A stretch of DNA of 64,000 nucleotides from Coccinella septempunctata (taxonomy: Eukaryota > Arthropoda > Insecta > Coleoptera > Coccinellidae): the NCBI RefSeq assembly GCF_907165205.1, contig NC_058190.1, positions 6,394,001-6,458,000 of the forward strand, given 5' to 3'. Position numbers and translations under genes: made by a program. The notes under the pieces were generated by a model. The model was given only the letters and a program-made list of their open reading frames with translations. It was not told the DNA's origin and ran no database searches. Of this stretch, positions 22,601-34,511 are shown piece by piece. The first letter of the stretch is position 1, and the number at the start of each line of letters is the position of its first letter.

Positions 22601-23625
22601 GCGATCCACGTCAACAATGCATTAGTACGCGATCGATTAGCGGCGCACACAAAGCATTCTTCCTGAACAATAATTTACCTTGTATATTTCACGATTAGAA
22701 ATCGATACATCGTTGACACAGAACGGACACAAGGGACGACTGCACAGAGGGCTCGGACAACACACAAGGAACATCGAAAACAGGCGGAGAGAGTGCACGG
22801 TGTTACCTACATACAACCGCACAACAAAAATATTTACGCACATAAAACTCATGTTGCGCGCGGTCGGCCGGTGCTGTTACTAAGCGGCTCATACCCGTAC
22901 TCTCTCGCATTGCCGCATAAAACTGGCGGCCTTGGCGATTTTTAAAAAAACAATTGGGGGTCACCTTGCCGCAGACGCACGAGGAACTCGGGAGAGGACA
23001 GAGGGAAAAAGAAGAAGATTGCGATTTGGGCTCGCTCAACATCCGCACCCTTGGGCCAGCTGTCAGCTGTCGCGAGGCGAGAAGGAGCGTCCGCGATTGC
23101 GGAGCGACTGATGAAGGTCCGGCGGAGGGCACCGCGGCCGATCGATCATAGTTGGCGAGATTTGCGATTATCAACGATCATTAGAAATTGGGATAATAGG
23201 TGAGCGGATGGTCCGCGGAGTGTTTTGTTTGATATATTTTGACGTTACGCAACCTTTCGCTCGGAGGCCCGCTCTAGGCGCGCGCGGGCAGGCGCCTGCG
23301 CGCGAGTTCGCCCAGCCTTGGCAATGAACTTGATATTCAACGTTTCGAGCGAGGGGGGAAATTGGGGGGAAGTGTACTCCTTCCATCCGCACTCCTGCTG
23401 GCGTCAGTTCAGTAGAACGAGGAGGAGCACGGTCGATACGGACGCGGCGGAGTTCCGGCCAGGCGTTCGCGTTATCAACGAAGCTGCTGGATCCTCGCAA
23501 TCGTGACGATGTACCGAGTGGACGATTGATCCCGGAGGAATTGCGGATGAGGAGATGAAATTAGCCGTGGTATTGGTATTTTGATATACAGAGTTTTTTC
23601 TAGTCCGGACGCGTATTGGCATTGT
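22600..23625. promoter_or_regulatory. GC-rich, CpG-containing island; candidate promoter or first exon
   Basis: Base composition shifts from AT-rich to clearly GC- and CpG-rich (for example GGCGCGCGCGGGCAGGCGCC near 23277, and GCGCGGTCGGCCGGTGC near 22858). None of the window's repeat families occurs here. A good splice-donor match, ATAG|GTGAGC, lies at 23199/23200 on the + strand. ORFs on both strands are open here, as expected from GC-rich sequence, and none has a recognised domain. I read this as host promoter or 5' non-coding exon DNA, not as a protein gene. Confidence 0.45.
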
Positions 23626-24106
23626 TTACTATGGTGCACACATACATGCTATTGCAACGCGGTAAAGAATGACTGAACCAATGCTCTCTCTTCCCAGACA
23701 CATCGCACAACGCTTAGCACAAGCAGGCGTTCGGTGCGATTAGAAGGGGCTAACTGTCAATACCTCGAAGACAACACTGATTCCGTTCACAAGAAAAAGG
23801 AATCCCAACAATAAGCACTCCAGAAGATCTGGAATAAGCGGTTAATAATTTGGAAAAGATTATTTTAAAAGCTTACGAAAACAGCACGAGAAGAGTGAAG
23901 AGACCAGCACCAAGTCATCCGCATGGCGATACGCCTAAAGAAGTTAAAGATCTTATACGAGAAAATCGAAGACTCAGAAAAATATATCGGATGAATAAAA
24001 ATGATCTGAATAGAAGGAACCTCAACCGCCATAGCCAAGTTCTAAAAAATGCCCTGAAAGATCCAAAAACAAGCAGATGGAACAAAAGGGTTCAAGAACT
24101 GAATAT

Positions 24107-24130
24107 GATAATAATAATAATAATAATAAT
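24107..24130 (+). repeat. (ATA)n microsatellite at the retrotransposon junction
   Basis: About eight ATA/TAA units separate Jockey sequence from the R4/Dong-like element. Elements of the Dong type are known to insert in TAA repeats. Confidence 0.85.
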
Positions 24131-26269
24131 GTACAAATTAATCACATCGTGCATTTCAAATCGGATTCACAACCATTGCGAAAGGAATAACATCATCGCC
24201 ATGCAACAGAAAGGATGCACCAAAGACAGCCGAGGGTGCAAAGAACAGCTAATAATTGATTCAGTTATCTGCAATCAAGCGTTCTCCAAGCGAAGGAATC
24301 TTTACGCTGCGTACATAGACTACAAAAAAGCATTCGATTCTATACCTCACGAATGGCTCTTGACGATCTTGAAGATTTACAAGGTGGATCCCAATATTGT
24401 TATGTTCCTGAAAAACGCCATGTCAACCTGGCGTACTAGTCTTCAAATGAAAGCAGCAGATTGCTCCATTACAACAGGACCTATTCCAATAAGACGCGGA
24501 ATTTTCCAAGGAGACTCGCTGAGCCCTCTGTGGTTCTGCATGGCCCTGAATCCCTTGTCTCATAGATTGAATTCTACGGACTACGGATTTTCCATCAAGA
24601 GCGGCAGTAGAACTATGATGAAACTGAATCATCTCCTTTACATGGACGATTTGAAACTCTTCGCATCTACCAAGAGGCAAATGCAACTGATGCTGACAAT
24701 GGTGGAAGGATTCTCGGAATACATCAAAATGAAGTTTGGACTAGAAAAATGTCGACTGCTGAACATAACGAGAGGGAAAATAGAAGATGGTACGTTCCAA
24801 CTCAAGGAAGGTGCAGAAATTGAAGCATTAAAGGAAGGGGACACATACAAGTATCTGGGCATAAAACAGGCAAGAAAAATCAATCAGAGCCAGATGAAGA
24901 AAGAACTAACGGAGGAATTCACCCGAAGATTAAGAAGGATAATGAGAACTGGCCTTAACAGCAAAAATCTGATAAAAGCTATCAATACCTACGTTTGCTC
25001 GGCGTTGAGCTACTCATTCGGTATCATCTCTTGGACCACCACCGATTTAGCAGCCTTACAGAGAAAAATAGGGACGATGCTGACTAAACACAATAAACAT
25101 CACCCCAAAAGTTCAATAGAACGGACCGAGCTACCACGACATCTTGGGGGTAGAGGAATTGTTGATTTGTCCAACCGTATGTCCCAGGAAATTGAAGGAC
25201 AAGGAAAATATTTCTTGAGCAAGGCTGCTTCGTCAGAACTCCATCGAGTAGTTTGTGTTGCTGATAATTCTACACCATTAAAGCTACAGCAAGATCACTT
25301 GGAAACCGTCGAACACTCTGCAGAAAGTAAAATGCAGAAACTGATTGGCAAACCTTTGCATGGAAGGCACCAAAACGAGGTCAACCATGATTACGTCGAC
25401 ATATCTGCGTCGAACTACTGGCTGACTTCCGGAAGGTTGTTTCCTGAGACAGAGGGCTTCATGCTCGCCATCCAGGATCAGGTGATTCCAACAAGAAATT
25501 ACATGAAATATATCGCCAAGGATGCCTCAGTGGCGGACGATAGCTGTCATTATGGCTGTGCGACACATGAAACTATCCAGCACATCACCGGGGGATGTCA
25601 GAAGTTCGCGGGCACGGAGTATAAAAATAGACATGATATACTGTTGCAAAGATTCTTCATAAAGAATTGGCACTAAAACACCAACTTCTAACTTCGAAAA
25701 AGGTTCCTTATTACAATTACCATCCGGATGCTGTGTTGGAAAATGAACATCACAAGCTCTACTGGGATCGCACGGTTCTCACAGACCGGAAAATAACCCA
25801 CAATAGACCAGACCTCATATTGCTCAATAAGGATGAGGACACAGCACTATTCATCGACGTGGCAATTCCAAATGATAACAATCTTCTAGATAGGCACACT
25901 GAAAAAATTTCAAAATACAGAGATCTCGAGGAACAAACCAGAAGACACTGGAAGCTTAAATATATCAAGAATATTGTCACTTCATCTACAGGCCTAATAG
26001 CGAAGAAACTACTAGAGAACTTGAGGAAACTTCAATTGGACGAAAATATCTATAGAGTCATGCAGAAGGCGGTACTGCTCGGAACGGCGAGAACTGTACG
26101 CAAGTACATGGGGAATGCAGAGGAACACCGTCTGCGCCGACAGGAAGTACGGGTGGAGCAGGAATCCAACCTACAGCAGGGAGGCGAGGAGCGACCTGGT
26201 CCCGACCACCACCACGAGCCCGAAAATCTGGAAAGGGCTCCAACAGAGCTTAATCCTTTTGATATCTGA
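24131..26269 (+). pseudogene. RT plus restriction-like endonuclease of the R4/Dong-like element
   Basis: RT motifs in order: QQKGCTKDSRGCKEQLIID, AAYIDYKKAFDSIPHEWLL (catalytic Asp), RRGIFQGDSLSPLWFCMALN, HLLYMDDLKLFAS (catalytic Asp pair), KMKFGLEKCRLLNI and TYKYLGIKQ. Downstream are SALSYSFGIISWTTTDL, then a CCHC-type motif C-X3-C-X7-H-X4-C (CHYGCATHETIQHITGGC, about 25546-25600). A frameshift near 25660-25676 leads into 25667-26269, which holds the endonuclease signature RPDLILLNKDEDTALFIDVA (PD-X14-D). That layout (one ORF, RT, then CCHC, then PD-D endonuclease) identifies the R2 superfamily; the sequence and TAA target favour R4/Dong. The upstream N-terminal part is missing. Apart from the one frameshift the coding region is nearly intact, so the insertion is fairly young. 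Confidence 0.85.
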
Positions 26270-26476
26270 GATATCTGGGATAAGTGAATTTTCCTCTGGA
26301 GAGGAGTGTGAAAGCCGCAAGACTAAAGTCATAATAGAGTTTATTAAATAGTTGAACTACAGAAAAAACTCTGTGTACAGCTGTAACAACTTAAAAGTCC
26401 CTATTTAACGGCGAAACAAACTATACCGTTATTCCCAATACATTATAAAATATTTCAAAATTTTGTTATTAATTTG
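24131..26476 (+). mobile_element. R4/Dong-like non-LTR retrotransposon, 5'-truncated
   Basis: Starts right after the (ATA)n tract at GTACAAATTAATCACATCG and includes an RT plus restriction-enzyme-like endonuclease gene (separate entry). The last coding base is at 26269, followed by roughly 200 bases of 3' non-coding DNA up to where Jockey coding sequence resumes at about 26477. The 3' boundary is inferred from the Jockey frame and is uncertain by tens of bases. Confidence 0.75.
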
Positions 26477-28319
26477 ATCATTCTGCATGGAGAATGCAAA
26501 AAAGCCTACGAGGAGAAAAGACTGAAATTCCACCCCTACACGGAGAAAGGAGAATGGCGTACACCAATACTGCTAAGGCAGATGCATTGGCGGACTCGAT
26601 CGAACGAGAATCGAGAATAAATTACAGGATAGACGACGATAATGAAAATTTAGAAGAACTGGTTGAAGAAAATGAAGAAGGAATGGATGAATTACCAGCA
26701 GCTGCTGAAATAGACAAACCAACATCGCCAAATGAAATCAGGGAAATAATTAGAAGTTTGAAGAAGAGGGAAGCTCCCGGAAGCGATAAAATAACGAATG
26801 TTATGTTAAAGAAATTGCCTAGAAAAGGTATAGCCGCTCTTACAAATATCGCGAATGGAATTATGAGGACAGAACACTACCCAGAAAAATGGAAAACAGC
26901 GGAAGTCATAGTGTTCAATAAACCATTCAGAGAGAAGAAGTTCCCACAAAACTACAGACCGATAAGTTTACTGTCGGCGTTAGGAAAAGTAGTAGAAAGA
27001 ATTATAGGCACGAGGCTGAATGAGGAAAACGAAAAATCTGAAACTAACACCACCAGAGCACAGAATACATTACAGAGGGATTGCAAGATAAACAAGCTAC
27101 AGGTCTTGTTTTACTACACGTCGCCAGAGCATTCGACAGAGTATGGCATGAAGGATTAATATACAAGATGAGATGTGCTGGATATTCGATCAAAATATGC
27201 AAGTTGATCCGTAATTATCTAAAAAATAGAAGATTTTTCGTGAAAGTGGAAGAAGAATGCTCCACAACAAGAGATATAGAGGTTGAAGTACCCCAAGGGT
27301 CAGTACTTGGGCCACTTCTGTACAACATACACATTCACGATATTCCGAAGAATCCAAGAACCCCATGCTAACGTTATATGCTGACGACACAGGCATAGCA
27401 ACTCGACACCGAAACCCAGAAGTAATAGAACGAGTTATACAAGAAACGATCGACGAAACAAATGACGTGCATAAGGTGGAAAATCAAGCTCAATGGACAA
27501 AAGAGCCAAGCAATATTACTTCAGAAGAGAAGATTGCGACCCACAACGAATCTAGAAGTTGACGGCAAATCGACTGGAAAAATGAAACCAAATATTTAGG
27601 AATAACGCTTGACAAAGGACTTACTTGGAGAAGTCATATCAAACAAGCAATCGAAAAAACGAAGGCAGGGATGAATAGACTCTACCCTCTGATAGGAAGA
27701 AGAAGCCATATTTCGAAAGAGACAAAATTGAAGATTATTAAAGCCGTTGCTAGGCCTCAACTGACTTATGGATCAGTTGCCTGAGGTTTCGCGGCAAAAA
27801 GCCATATCAAAAGAATTCAGGCCACGGAAAACAAGCTGCTACGATGTGCAATAGATGCACCTTGGTTTGTCAGGAATAGACAGATTTATAGGGACCAAAA
27901 ATGAAAAACCATAACGGAATTCATGAACAAAAAAGCCGAGAAATTATTCGAAACAGCGGAAAACCATCTGAATCAAGAACTAGTGGACTGCGACCCAGAG
28001 GAAGACAAAAGGAGAATGCGAATTTACCGAAGGAGACCAAGAGATCAATTTAAAAGAGATCAAAATAAGAACAGAAACTTATTGAAAAATCCAATAAAGT
28101 GTTATCCAATTGAAGATAAACACATAAATCCCAGCACGATAGTGTGCGAGAAGAAAACCCACTAAGAGATGAACGGTTTATAGGCTAACGCCTGAAAACA
28201 ATATTCAAGAAGCAGTTAAGGGTTTTTATTGGGTCTCGAGCTCAGGAGAGTGAGAATCTCCACACTTGTTTCCCCTCAGGAGAGGGTGGTTCGTCTGATT
28301 TGCAGATTCCTCCTGCTAC

Positions 28320-28497
28320 ACAAAAGAAAAAAGGAATCTCAACTTCAGAGCACTGGTCCTGAATGGCCAGTCTATGACGTTCTCCAGTGAGTGCAAATAT
28401 CTAGGTGTCATCCTAGACACCCAACTCAACTGGAGAAAACACATAGATAAGACTCTTTCCAGAGCCACGGCGGCCATGTGGGCTCTTACAGCATGGA
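28320..28497 (+). repeat. Fragment of another non-LTR retrotransposon (post-RT region)
   Basis: The + strand encodes ECKYLGVILDTQLNWRKHI and RATAAMWALTAW, the segment after the RT active site in R1/LOA/Jockey-like elements. No active-site motifs remain. A small insert between the Jockey end and the Crypton tail fragment. Confidence 0.65.
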
Positions 28498-28535
28498 GGA
28501 TGGAAGTCTAATACAGTTGCTGAAGATTCCGTGGA

Positions 28536-28681
28536 GAATTTATAAACAGAAGATTGCGACAAACATCCTAGGAGAAAATTACATGGAGAATACACAAATT
28601 AATGCTACACAGAAAACTACGTTGTCAGCTGGGGTCTCTATCACTAATTGCTCAAACTGTGTAATTAATATTTATAAATAA
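28536..28681 (+). pseudogene. C-terminal tail of a second Crypton-type recombinase
   Basis: Encodes IYKQKIATNILGENYMENTQ and ends SITNCSNCVINIYK with a stop. This matches the type of tail in the Crypton-like gene at 10.8-11.9 kb (ILG/KLFG segment, then an Asn/Cys-rich NCSNC-type end). Only about 48 codons remain and no catalytic part is present. Confidence 0.55.
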
Positions 28682-29640
28682 TTTTCCATTCAAGTGTTAA
28701 AGTTACCTAAGTATTTAATAAATTTGTTGTTCCTCATAATAAGTACTTTATCAAATTTAATGACATATATGAAGGTAAAGAAGTTTCGTAACTGGTTGCG
28801 AAAAGTAAAACGTTTCAAAACGTCAATGTGTTTCAAAAAGTGTCACTTTATATGTCAAAGTTATAAAAATAGGTATTTATTTGTCATGCGTTTTTATGGA
28901 AGTAAGTATCGCTTCATCATTAGTTGCGAAATACTCTACTTTTTTCAGAACGTCAATGAGTTTCAAAAAGTGTCACTTTATCAGTCAAAATTAGAAAAAA
29001 TAATTTTTAGAGTCTCTCCACACAGAACCACGGTTTTTGAGTACAATGCTTTGAAAGGTCGACCTAACTGCATTACAATATTTAGTTTTATTTTTCCAGT
29101 TTTTTAAATATCACAATATAAAATTGTAATATTAAGTGTCATAGTTAAGACCCTATACGCCGTACAGAATCTCGCTTCCAAATCATTTAAATGTGCAGTT
29201 ATTCGCTCGTAAGCTCGTCTTGTAAAAACAAATTAGCAGGAAGATGGAGTGAATTGAGGTAATAACTTGATACGGTGCTCCCTGAGAAGCCTCACGTATC
29301 CCGTGATGACCTAAATATCGCTCGGGCGACCTTTGACATTTACGAAACTGGCACAGTTACCCGTGGGGTGGCGCAGGACTGGGCACGTGGCGTCGGAAAT
29401 ATGCACCCTTACCCTTATTGAATGAGGAAGTGAAAAACAAATTAAGGATTCATTCGAAGAATGTGGGTGATGATATTTTCAGCTCCGACATCACGAGAGA
29501 TCGAAAATAAACCGGAAAAATTCAAGGGCATTTGTAAACTTCTGTTGAAAATTTTTATTTTTAGTTTTTCTTTTGAAAACTTCAGGTATTCACTGTTTAT
29601 ACTTTCCGGTTATACAATGTGTGTTTCTTACACTAAACGG
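28682..29640. repeat. AT-rich stretch with a local sequence duplication
   Basis: AACGTCAATGTGTTTCAAAA (28819) followed by AGTGTCACTTTATATGTCAA recurs about 130 bases later (28951-28990) with few changes; TCTAAAAAGTGTCACTTTAT appears again at 30939. The rest shows nothing recognisable. Confidence 0.6.
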
Positions 29641-29652
29641 CCAAGTCACATA

Positions 29653-29900
29653 TACAGTGTGTCGCTTTGAAAAGGAACACCTTTAATATCTCGAACCCCA
29701 TGCAAAATCAGAAAAAAAAATGCAAAAAGTGATAATCTTTAGTTCGTAGGGGGACTTTTCATAGGGTTATGACAGAGAGACATCTTGTTCGGCCGATTTG
29801 AAGGCAACCACGCTCCCCAGACTCGACACCTTTGGATTTTTTCCTCTGTGAACACTCACGTCGATTGTGTATAAAACACAGCCCTAAGACGTGCACAAAT
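29653..29900 (+). pseudogene. Short Tc1/mariner-superfamily transposase fragment
   Basis: The + strand encodes RSPDSTPLDFFLCEH and then CIKHSPKTCTN (about 29808-29900), the third-catalytic-residue region of the insect families that read SPDLTPLDFFLWGHLK. The sequence CAGTGTGTCGCTTTGAAAAG at 29656 may be its terminal repeat. No other domain remains. Confidence 0.6.
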
Positions 29901-30325
29901 ACCCCCTTTTTCAATTATAATTTCAAAGGGAATCATTTTGACCAATTGCATGACTGAGAAATTTTTCCGTTAATTGTTTTTGAAGATTTTTTTATGGTAA
30001 GTTTTTTCATGACATTATACCTTTTTCAATTGTTATTTCAATAACCTTTTTGCACACTTCAATTTTTGATTGCTGAACTGTTTTATGCTGAGGACTCTTT
30101 AAAGGTTTTAAGTTATTGTATTGGTAATTTTTTTTCAATTTTATTCTTGAACCCATTTTGTTTCATTGCGACCTTTGTAAATTTTATTTCATTGTATCAT
30201 TCCTTTGTGTCATTTTACTTGTAAGGTTGCATTGTTTTGATTTGTTGATTGTTTTTATACTTTTCATTTTTATCATTGAGCTTTCTTTGTTTTCTCCATA
30301 TTTCAGCTTCACTTGCGTGATTACC

Positions 30326-30364
30326 TTAGGAAGATGAGCCGTATTCAGCTCGAAACCTGTTGAG
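30326..30364 (+). ncRNA. Penelope-like terminal motif, degenerate hammerhead-like
   Basis: GGAAGATGAGCCGTATTCAG followed by CTCGAAACC forms GAGC...GCTC with a GAAAC flank, the layout of the CUGAnGA-hairpin-GAAAC motif found in Penelope-like elements. The core is mutated, so catalysis is unlikely. Confidence 0.4.
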
Positions 30365-30960
30365 TAATTAAAATCGCCTGAGTATTTTATCTGAAATAGT
30401 GTTTTCTTTCACCTATTACATATTGTAATAGTAAGTTCCACAAAATGCAATGTCCGCACTTGAAAATAGGTTTTATTTTGTCTACAAAAAAATGGAAAAC
30501 ATTTCGAAAATCTCTCAGTATTTTTTTTTAATTGCAACTTTTGTATAGTAGAAACTATTCTACTCCTTTTTTATTTTTCGGAAGTACTAACAAAATAAGT
30601 CGAGTGTATAGCAGTTTTGAAAAGGCAAGCGAATTACCTTTGAAACAAGGTGTCACTCAACCCCCTTCCTATTTAATGTGATAGGGGTTGCTATCATCAC
30701 CCAACAGGGTTGACAATTGATTGGAACCAAACGTTTCTTCGTTCTCAGTTGAGTCGTTAAAAATAATAAAAAAGTCCTTTTTTCAGGTACGGCCTCTTAA
30801 AAATTAATCAGTCGAAACAACCCTAGGTATGTCGATATTTTAAAATTTTAATGGCAAATTTAAAACGACTGGGAAAAATGAGTAACACTCATTGTGCAAC
30901 TAGTAACACAAAGAAAGACGTCTTATAAAGTCAATCAGTTCTAAAAAGTGTCACTTTATA

Positions 30961-31566
30961 CAGAGTGTACCAAGTTCGAGGGCCTATTAGACGTTTCTGG
31001 AGAATTGGACCTAAAAAATTTTGAATTCTGAATATATTCCTGTTCAAATCGTTGCATTTCTCCAAATGGTTCTCAAGGTATTGAGGGAAAAAAAATATGT
31101 TTCTGAAAAATTTATTTTCATTCCCTGTATAACTGAAAGTGCTTAGGCTTCAAGAATATTTTAGCTCAGTAGATAATGTCGAACAATATCATAATTTTCA
31201 GATTTCAAATACCATCAATATTATCTCAATTCAACTTCGCCAAATAAGTAGAACAAATAAAGTTTCATTATTATGCTACATTGTGTTTTGAAACCCTTCC
31301 TCATCATCAAGAAAAAAAATTACAGAACCTTCAATAAAATTACCATTCAATGGAATACAATCTTTTGCTATAGGTATGTTTGAAGTTGGGATCATACTAT
31401 TTTCTACATATCCATTGGTATATTTCATATAAAAAATTTAATCCCGAAAAATCCATTCCATTTGTAACCTTAGTTACGAAGTTAAAAAGGGGGTAGATTT
31501 TTTTCAAAGCGTTCAATACATCTATTATGGTGTTTCAATTTTATACATCCCTTCTGGGACACTCTG
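30961..31566. mobile_element. 606-bp non-autonomous element with short termini
   Basis: Begins CAGAGTGTACCAAGTTCG; the right end is the inverse of CAGAGTGTCCCAGAAGGG. TA is present on both sides (30959-30960 and 31567-31568). Non-coding. Confidence 0.6.
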
Positions 31567-32214
31567 TATATTCAACCCAATCCAGCAAATTCTTTTAGAG
31601 GAAGATAGAAAGAAGACAGAATTTTTCCATATATTTTTAAAATAGAATTCCTATATACATTCATATAATGCATGAGGAGAAATGGAGAAAAACAATTGAA
31701 TCCCAGGATGGGAGCAGGAACGTGATGAACGAGTATTTATAGACTGACACAGTGAGCTGTATTGATTCAGAGTGCTTCAAGAATATCCCCTCCCCCCATT
31801 CCTGTCGCTCATTTTTATTTTAATTGATGTTATGCATTCAATAATAATTCCGTTCCAAGTTTTAAAAACAGGTGAAACTTTACGTAGATTTTCCCAGAAT
31901 TCCGAAGTTTCCCACTCGCTTGATTACAATTTTTCGGAAAATTCATAAAAAGAAATGAGTGTAATTATGTTCACTGCATTCTCTTATTCATTTTTTGTTG
32001 AAGAATATTGAAGTTTCAAGTTAATATTGTTCCCTCCAATTTTCTGCTTCACTCAACATTATGCAGGGTGTCCTTAAATGCCTGATAAGCCTAAAGTACC
32101 TCATATTAGAGCTAATGGAGCTCTGATTCAAATACAAAAAATCATTTCTCTAGTAATTGAGAAAATATTTTTTTCAAAAAAATAACATTTTTTTGTCGCA
32201 CATCCTTGTCTTTT

Positions 32215-32809
32215 GATTTTTTTCGATTCGGCTCGGTTTGAAAGATACAGGCTACTGAAAAACCATAAAAAAATGTTATTCTTAGTTTCAGTATCTCACA
32301 AACGGTTTTATCGAAATATTGTGTTTCATTTATTTGATTAATCTTTTTCGAACACAAGATATCACCTAAGTTTTCCAGTTTTCTCATTATGACCATTACG
32401 TACCATAAAAATATCAAAAATTTTAAGAACCTAACTCTTGACATTAAGTTGCACACTATCTAATCAATATTTGAACGTTTTGTAAAATAGAAGTATTCTT
32501 CATATTTTCTTGTACAATGCGCTGTTTTCGAGTAATTTGAAGTATCTGTGTAATTAAAAAAAATTGGGTACTTGGACTGATTACAACTCTGTTTGAAAGA
32601 TCCACGGATGTGTAGTGTCACAGGTTTAGCTAGTTATTCTTGAGGTAATTTCGTTTTTTCAGGGGTGGCACAGCTCATTATGAAAACTTGAAATGTCTGT
32701 ATATCTTTTTATCAGGGCCGAATCGGAAAAATGGTAAAGAAAAAAAGTGTTTCTTTTGACCTTAAGAATCTACTGTTAAAATATTTGTACGAGTCAAAGA
32801 CTCGTCTTG
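32215..32809. mobile_element. Family C element, left-truncated (C2)
   Basis: Same orientation as C1 and C6. It shares AAAGATACAGGCTACTGAAA, CACAAACGGTTTTATCGAA, GGGTGGCACAGCTCATTATG and the right terminus TACGAGTCAAAGACTCGTCT. The left terminal repeat is missing and is replaced by another TE end that begins CAGGGTGTCCTTAAATGCCT at 32065. Confidence 0.8.
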
Positions 32810-33883
32810 TATATTACAGCTATCGGTTTTTCTGTGATGTTATATTCTTCATCAAACACTTCATTAGATTTGCAGCATATCATCTTGAATTTTCCCCCTT
32901 GAAAAAGGGTGGAATATTTCACTTAGATCGTCCAATAGTTCTACTAGAGGTGTTAAAAACTGTTCAATCAAATCTTGGACACCCCGTAAAAATTTAGCTC
33001 ATCCTGTAGGGACCTGGAAGCGAACAGAAATTGAGTCCCCACATTACCTCTAAGTTATTAATTCCTCCCAGAACCCCTATAACCCTTAATTTTCGTTTGG
33101 AGGGTTGTAGTAATAATTCCACATTCCCAATTTCATTCTGAAGCTACCCCACAAGTTTATAGGGTTTGAGGATTGAGAGACAAATAATTTCAATTTTTGA
33201 AGCTCCTCCCGCTTTCTGAGTAAGGTCGAGCATGTGTTCTTAAAATTCGATTGAACACAATAAAATTATCAGAATAAATTATTGGCTATTATCGTCAATC
33301 ACTTGCTGATGATGTACTTAAGCATAATGTATTTACGTGACGAACTAATCTGTCATCAACAACAAAAGTTATTGTTTTTCCTGCCGAATCAATTTTATAA
33401 TGATTAACTACATTGAGTAAACTGTAGGATAAAATATACGAGGAGTGAAAGAATAGTTGCAAAACCATTCAAGGGGTGATTTCTTGTCTGAAAATAGTGT
33501 GAGACTTTGATATAATTTTTTTTTTATTTGGAGAAGTCTCTTAGATACAGCTCGCTGAGGATTGCACCTGAAAAGCCGAGTGAAAAGCAATTTTTACTGT
33601 GTAATGTATTGTGATCCTTCTATCGGTAGGCGGTCTGGTCAAGTCTGGTGCAATAAACGTTTTAAAAACGTAGTTTTTCGAATACACCCAAACAAATGAT
33701 GTTCCGGTCCAAATTTCACATTTTTTTTTTCAATCGAATCGATGATCATAACAGAAATTATACCAGGTGGCCCATCCCAGACGCGGCACTCATTTTGAGG
33801 GAGTAAATAAAGATATTTTGAAAATATTTTCTTGTTGTGTGTAGGGTGTTAGAAAGCGCAATTTAAAATTATTGTCATATATA
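32810..33883. other. Spacer, nothing recognised
   Basis: No supported gene. A sequence CCAGGTGGCCCATCCCAGAC near 33763 looks like another transposon terminus but has no partner that I can see. Confidence 0.4.
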
Positions 33884-34511
33884 CAGGGTCTTCGAATACA
33901 GAGATATAGACCAAAGTTACACTTTTTTAAATGTAAAACTCTGTAGTTGACCTCAAAAATGGAATGGCAAACTCAAATTATGATGATTTTCTTCAGATCA
34001 CTTTATACCTTAGAAGGAACATTTACGAGATAATGGCGTAAATGGTTTACTGGTTTTGAATTAAAAATCGAAAATTGCTCAGAAACTATCAGGTTTAGAT
34101 GTAGGAAAATTTTATGAAGATAGTTTCGAAATTAATTTTTACGTTCAACGAGATATAGAAATACCGGGTGTGTTGAATTGAAAATTCGTCACAGAAATTC
34201 TTAAAAAATTGGGTTTATTAAGAAAATGATATTCAAATTGGCAACCAAGAAAACAATGACGCCATTTTGTGAATGTTCGTCACCTTCTAAGAATTGAGGA
34301 CTAAAAAATACTCAGATGTGACCAGAAACCCTTACTTTGAGGTTTATACATAACTGAGCACACTCATTAGAATATTGCTCAAATACGACGTTGAACACCA
34401 TATATCTGGCTTATGAGTCGAAAACGGGGTATATGTCATAAGGCAACAATGATTCTCCCAGTGTCATCCAGCGACCATAAATGTTTGCCCAGTTTATGCT
34501 GAAACACCCTA
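33884..34511. mobile_element. Family F non-autonomous element, copy 1
   Basis: Left end CAGGGTCTTCGAATACAGAG after TA; right end the imperfect inverse (ATGCTGAAACACCCTA) before TA. The right half matches 42139-43024 (family F copy 2), with shared ACTCATTAGAATATTGCTCA and GATTCTCCCAGTGTCATC. Non-coding. Confidence 0.65.

Larger units (their letters stand above)
23740..28165 (+). pseudogene. Jockey-type non-LTR retrotransposon ORF2, split and decayed
   Basis: The 5' part (about 23810-24103) encodes STPEDLE, a stop, AVNNLEKIILKAYENST and TPKEVKDLIRENRRLRKIY, the linker before the RT of Jockey elements. It is interrupted by an R4/Dong-like element at about 24107-26476. It resumes near 26477 with SAWRMQKSLRGEKTEIPPL, then REAPGSDKITNVMLKKLP, KFPQNYRPISLLSALGKVVE (to 27159), a frameshift, VARAFDRVWHEGLIYKM and PQGSVLGPLLYNIHIHDIP (27081-27371), YADDTGIATRHR (from 27365), then KYLGITLDKGLTWRSHIK and the C-terminal APWFVRNRQIYRD and TITEFMNKKAEKLFETAENH, ending about 28165. 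The first catalytic RT Asp is replaced (LLHVARAF where LLD is expected), and frames are broken many times. Probably 5'-truncated: the endonuclease domain is not seen. Confidence 0.82.

Noticed and set aside
22803..23622. Several ORFs of 65-123 codons in the GC-rich island
   Set aside because: Open on both strands in several frames with Arg/Pro/Ala-rich translations, as expected from low stop frequency in GC-rich DNA; some begin at non-ATG codons.
24107..24130. Poly-isoleucine tract as a real protein feature
   Set aside because: It is a translated (ATA)n microsatellite at a retrotransposon junction.
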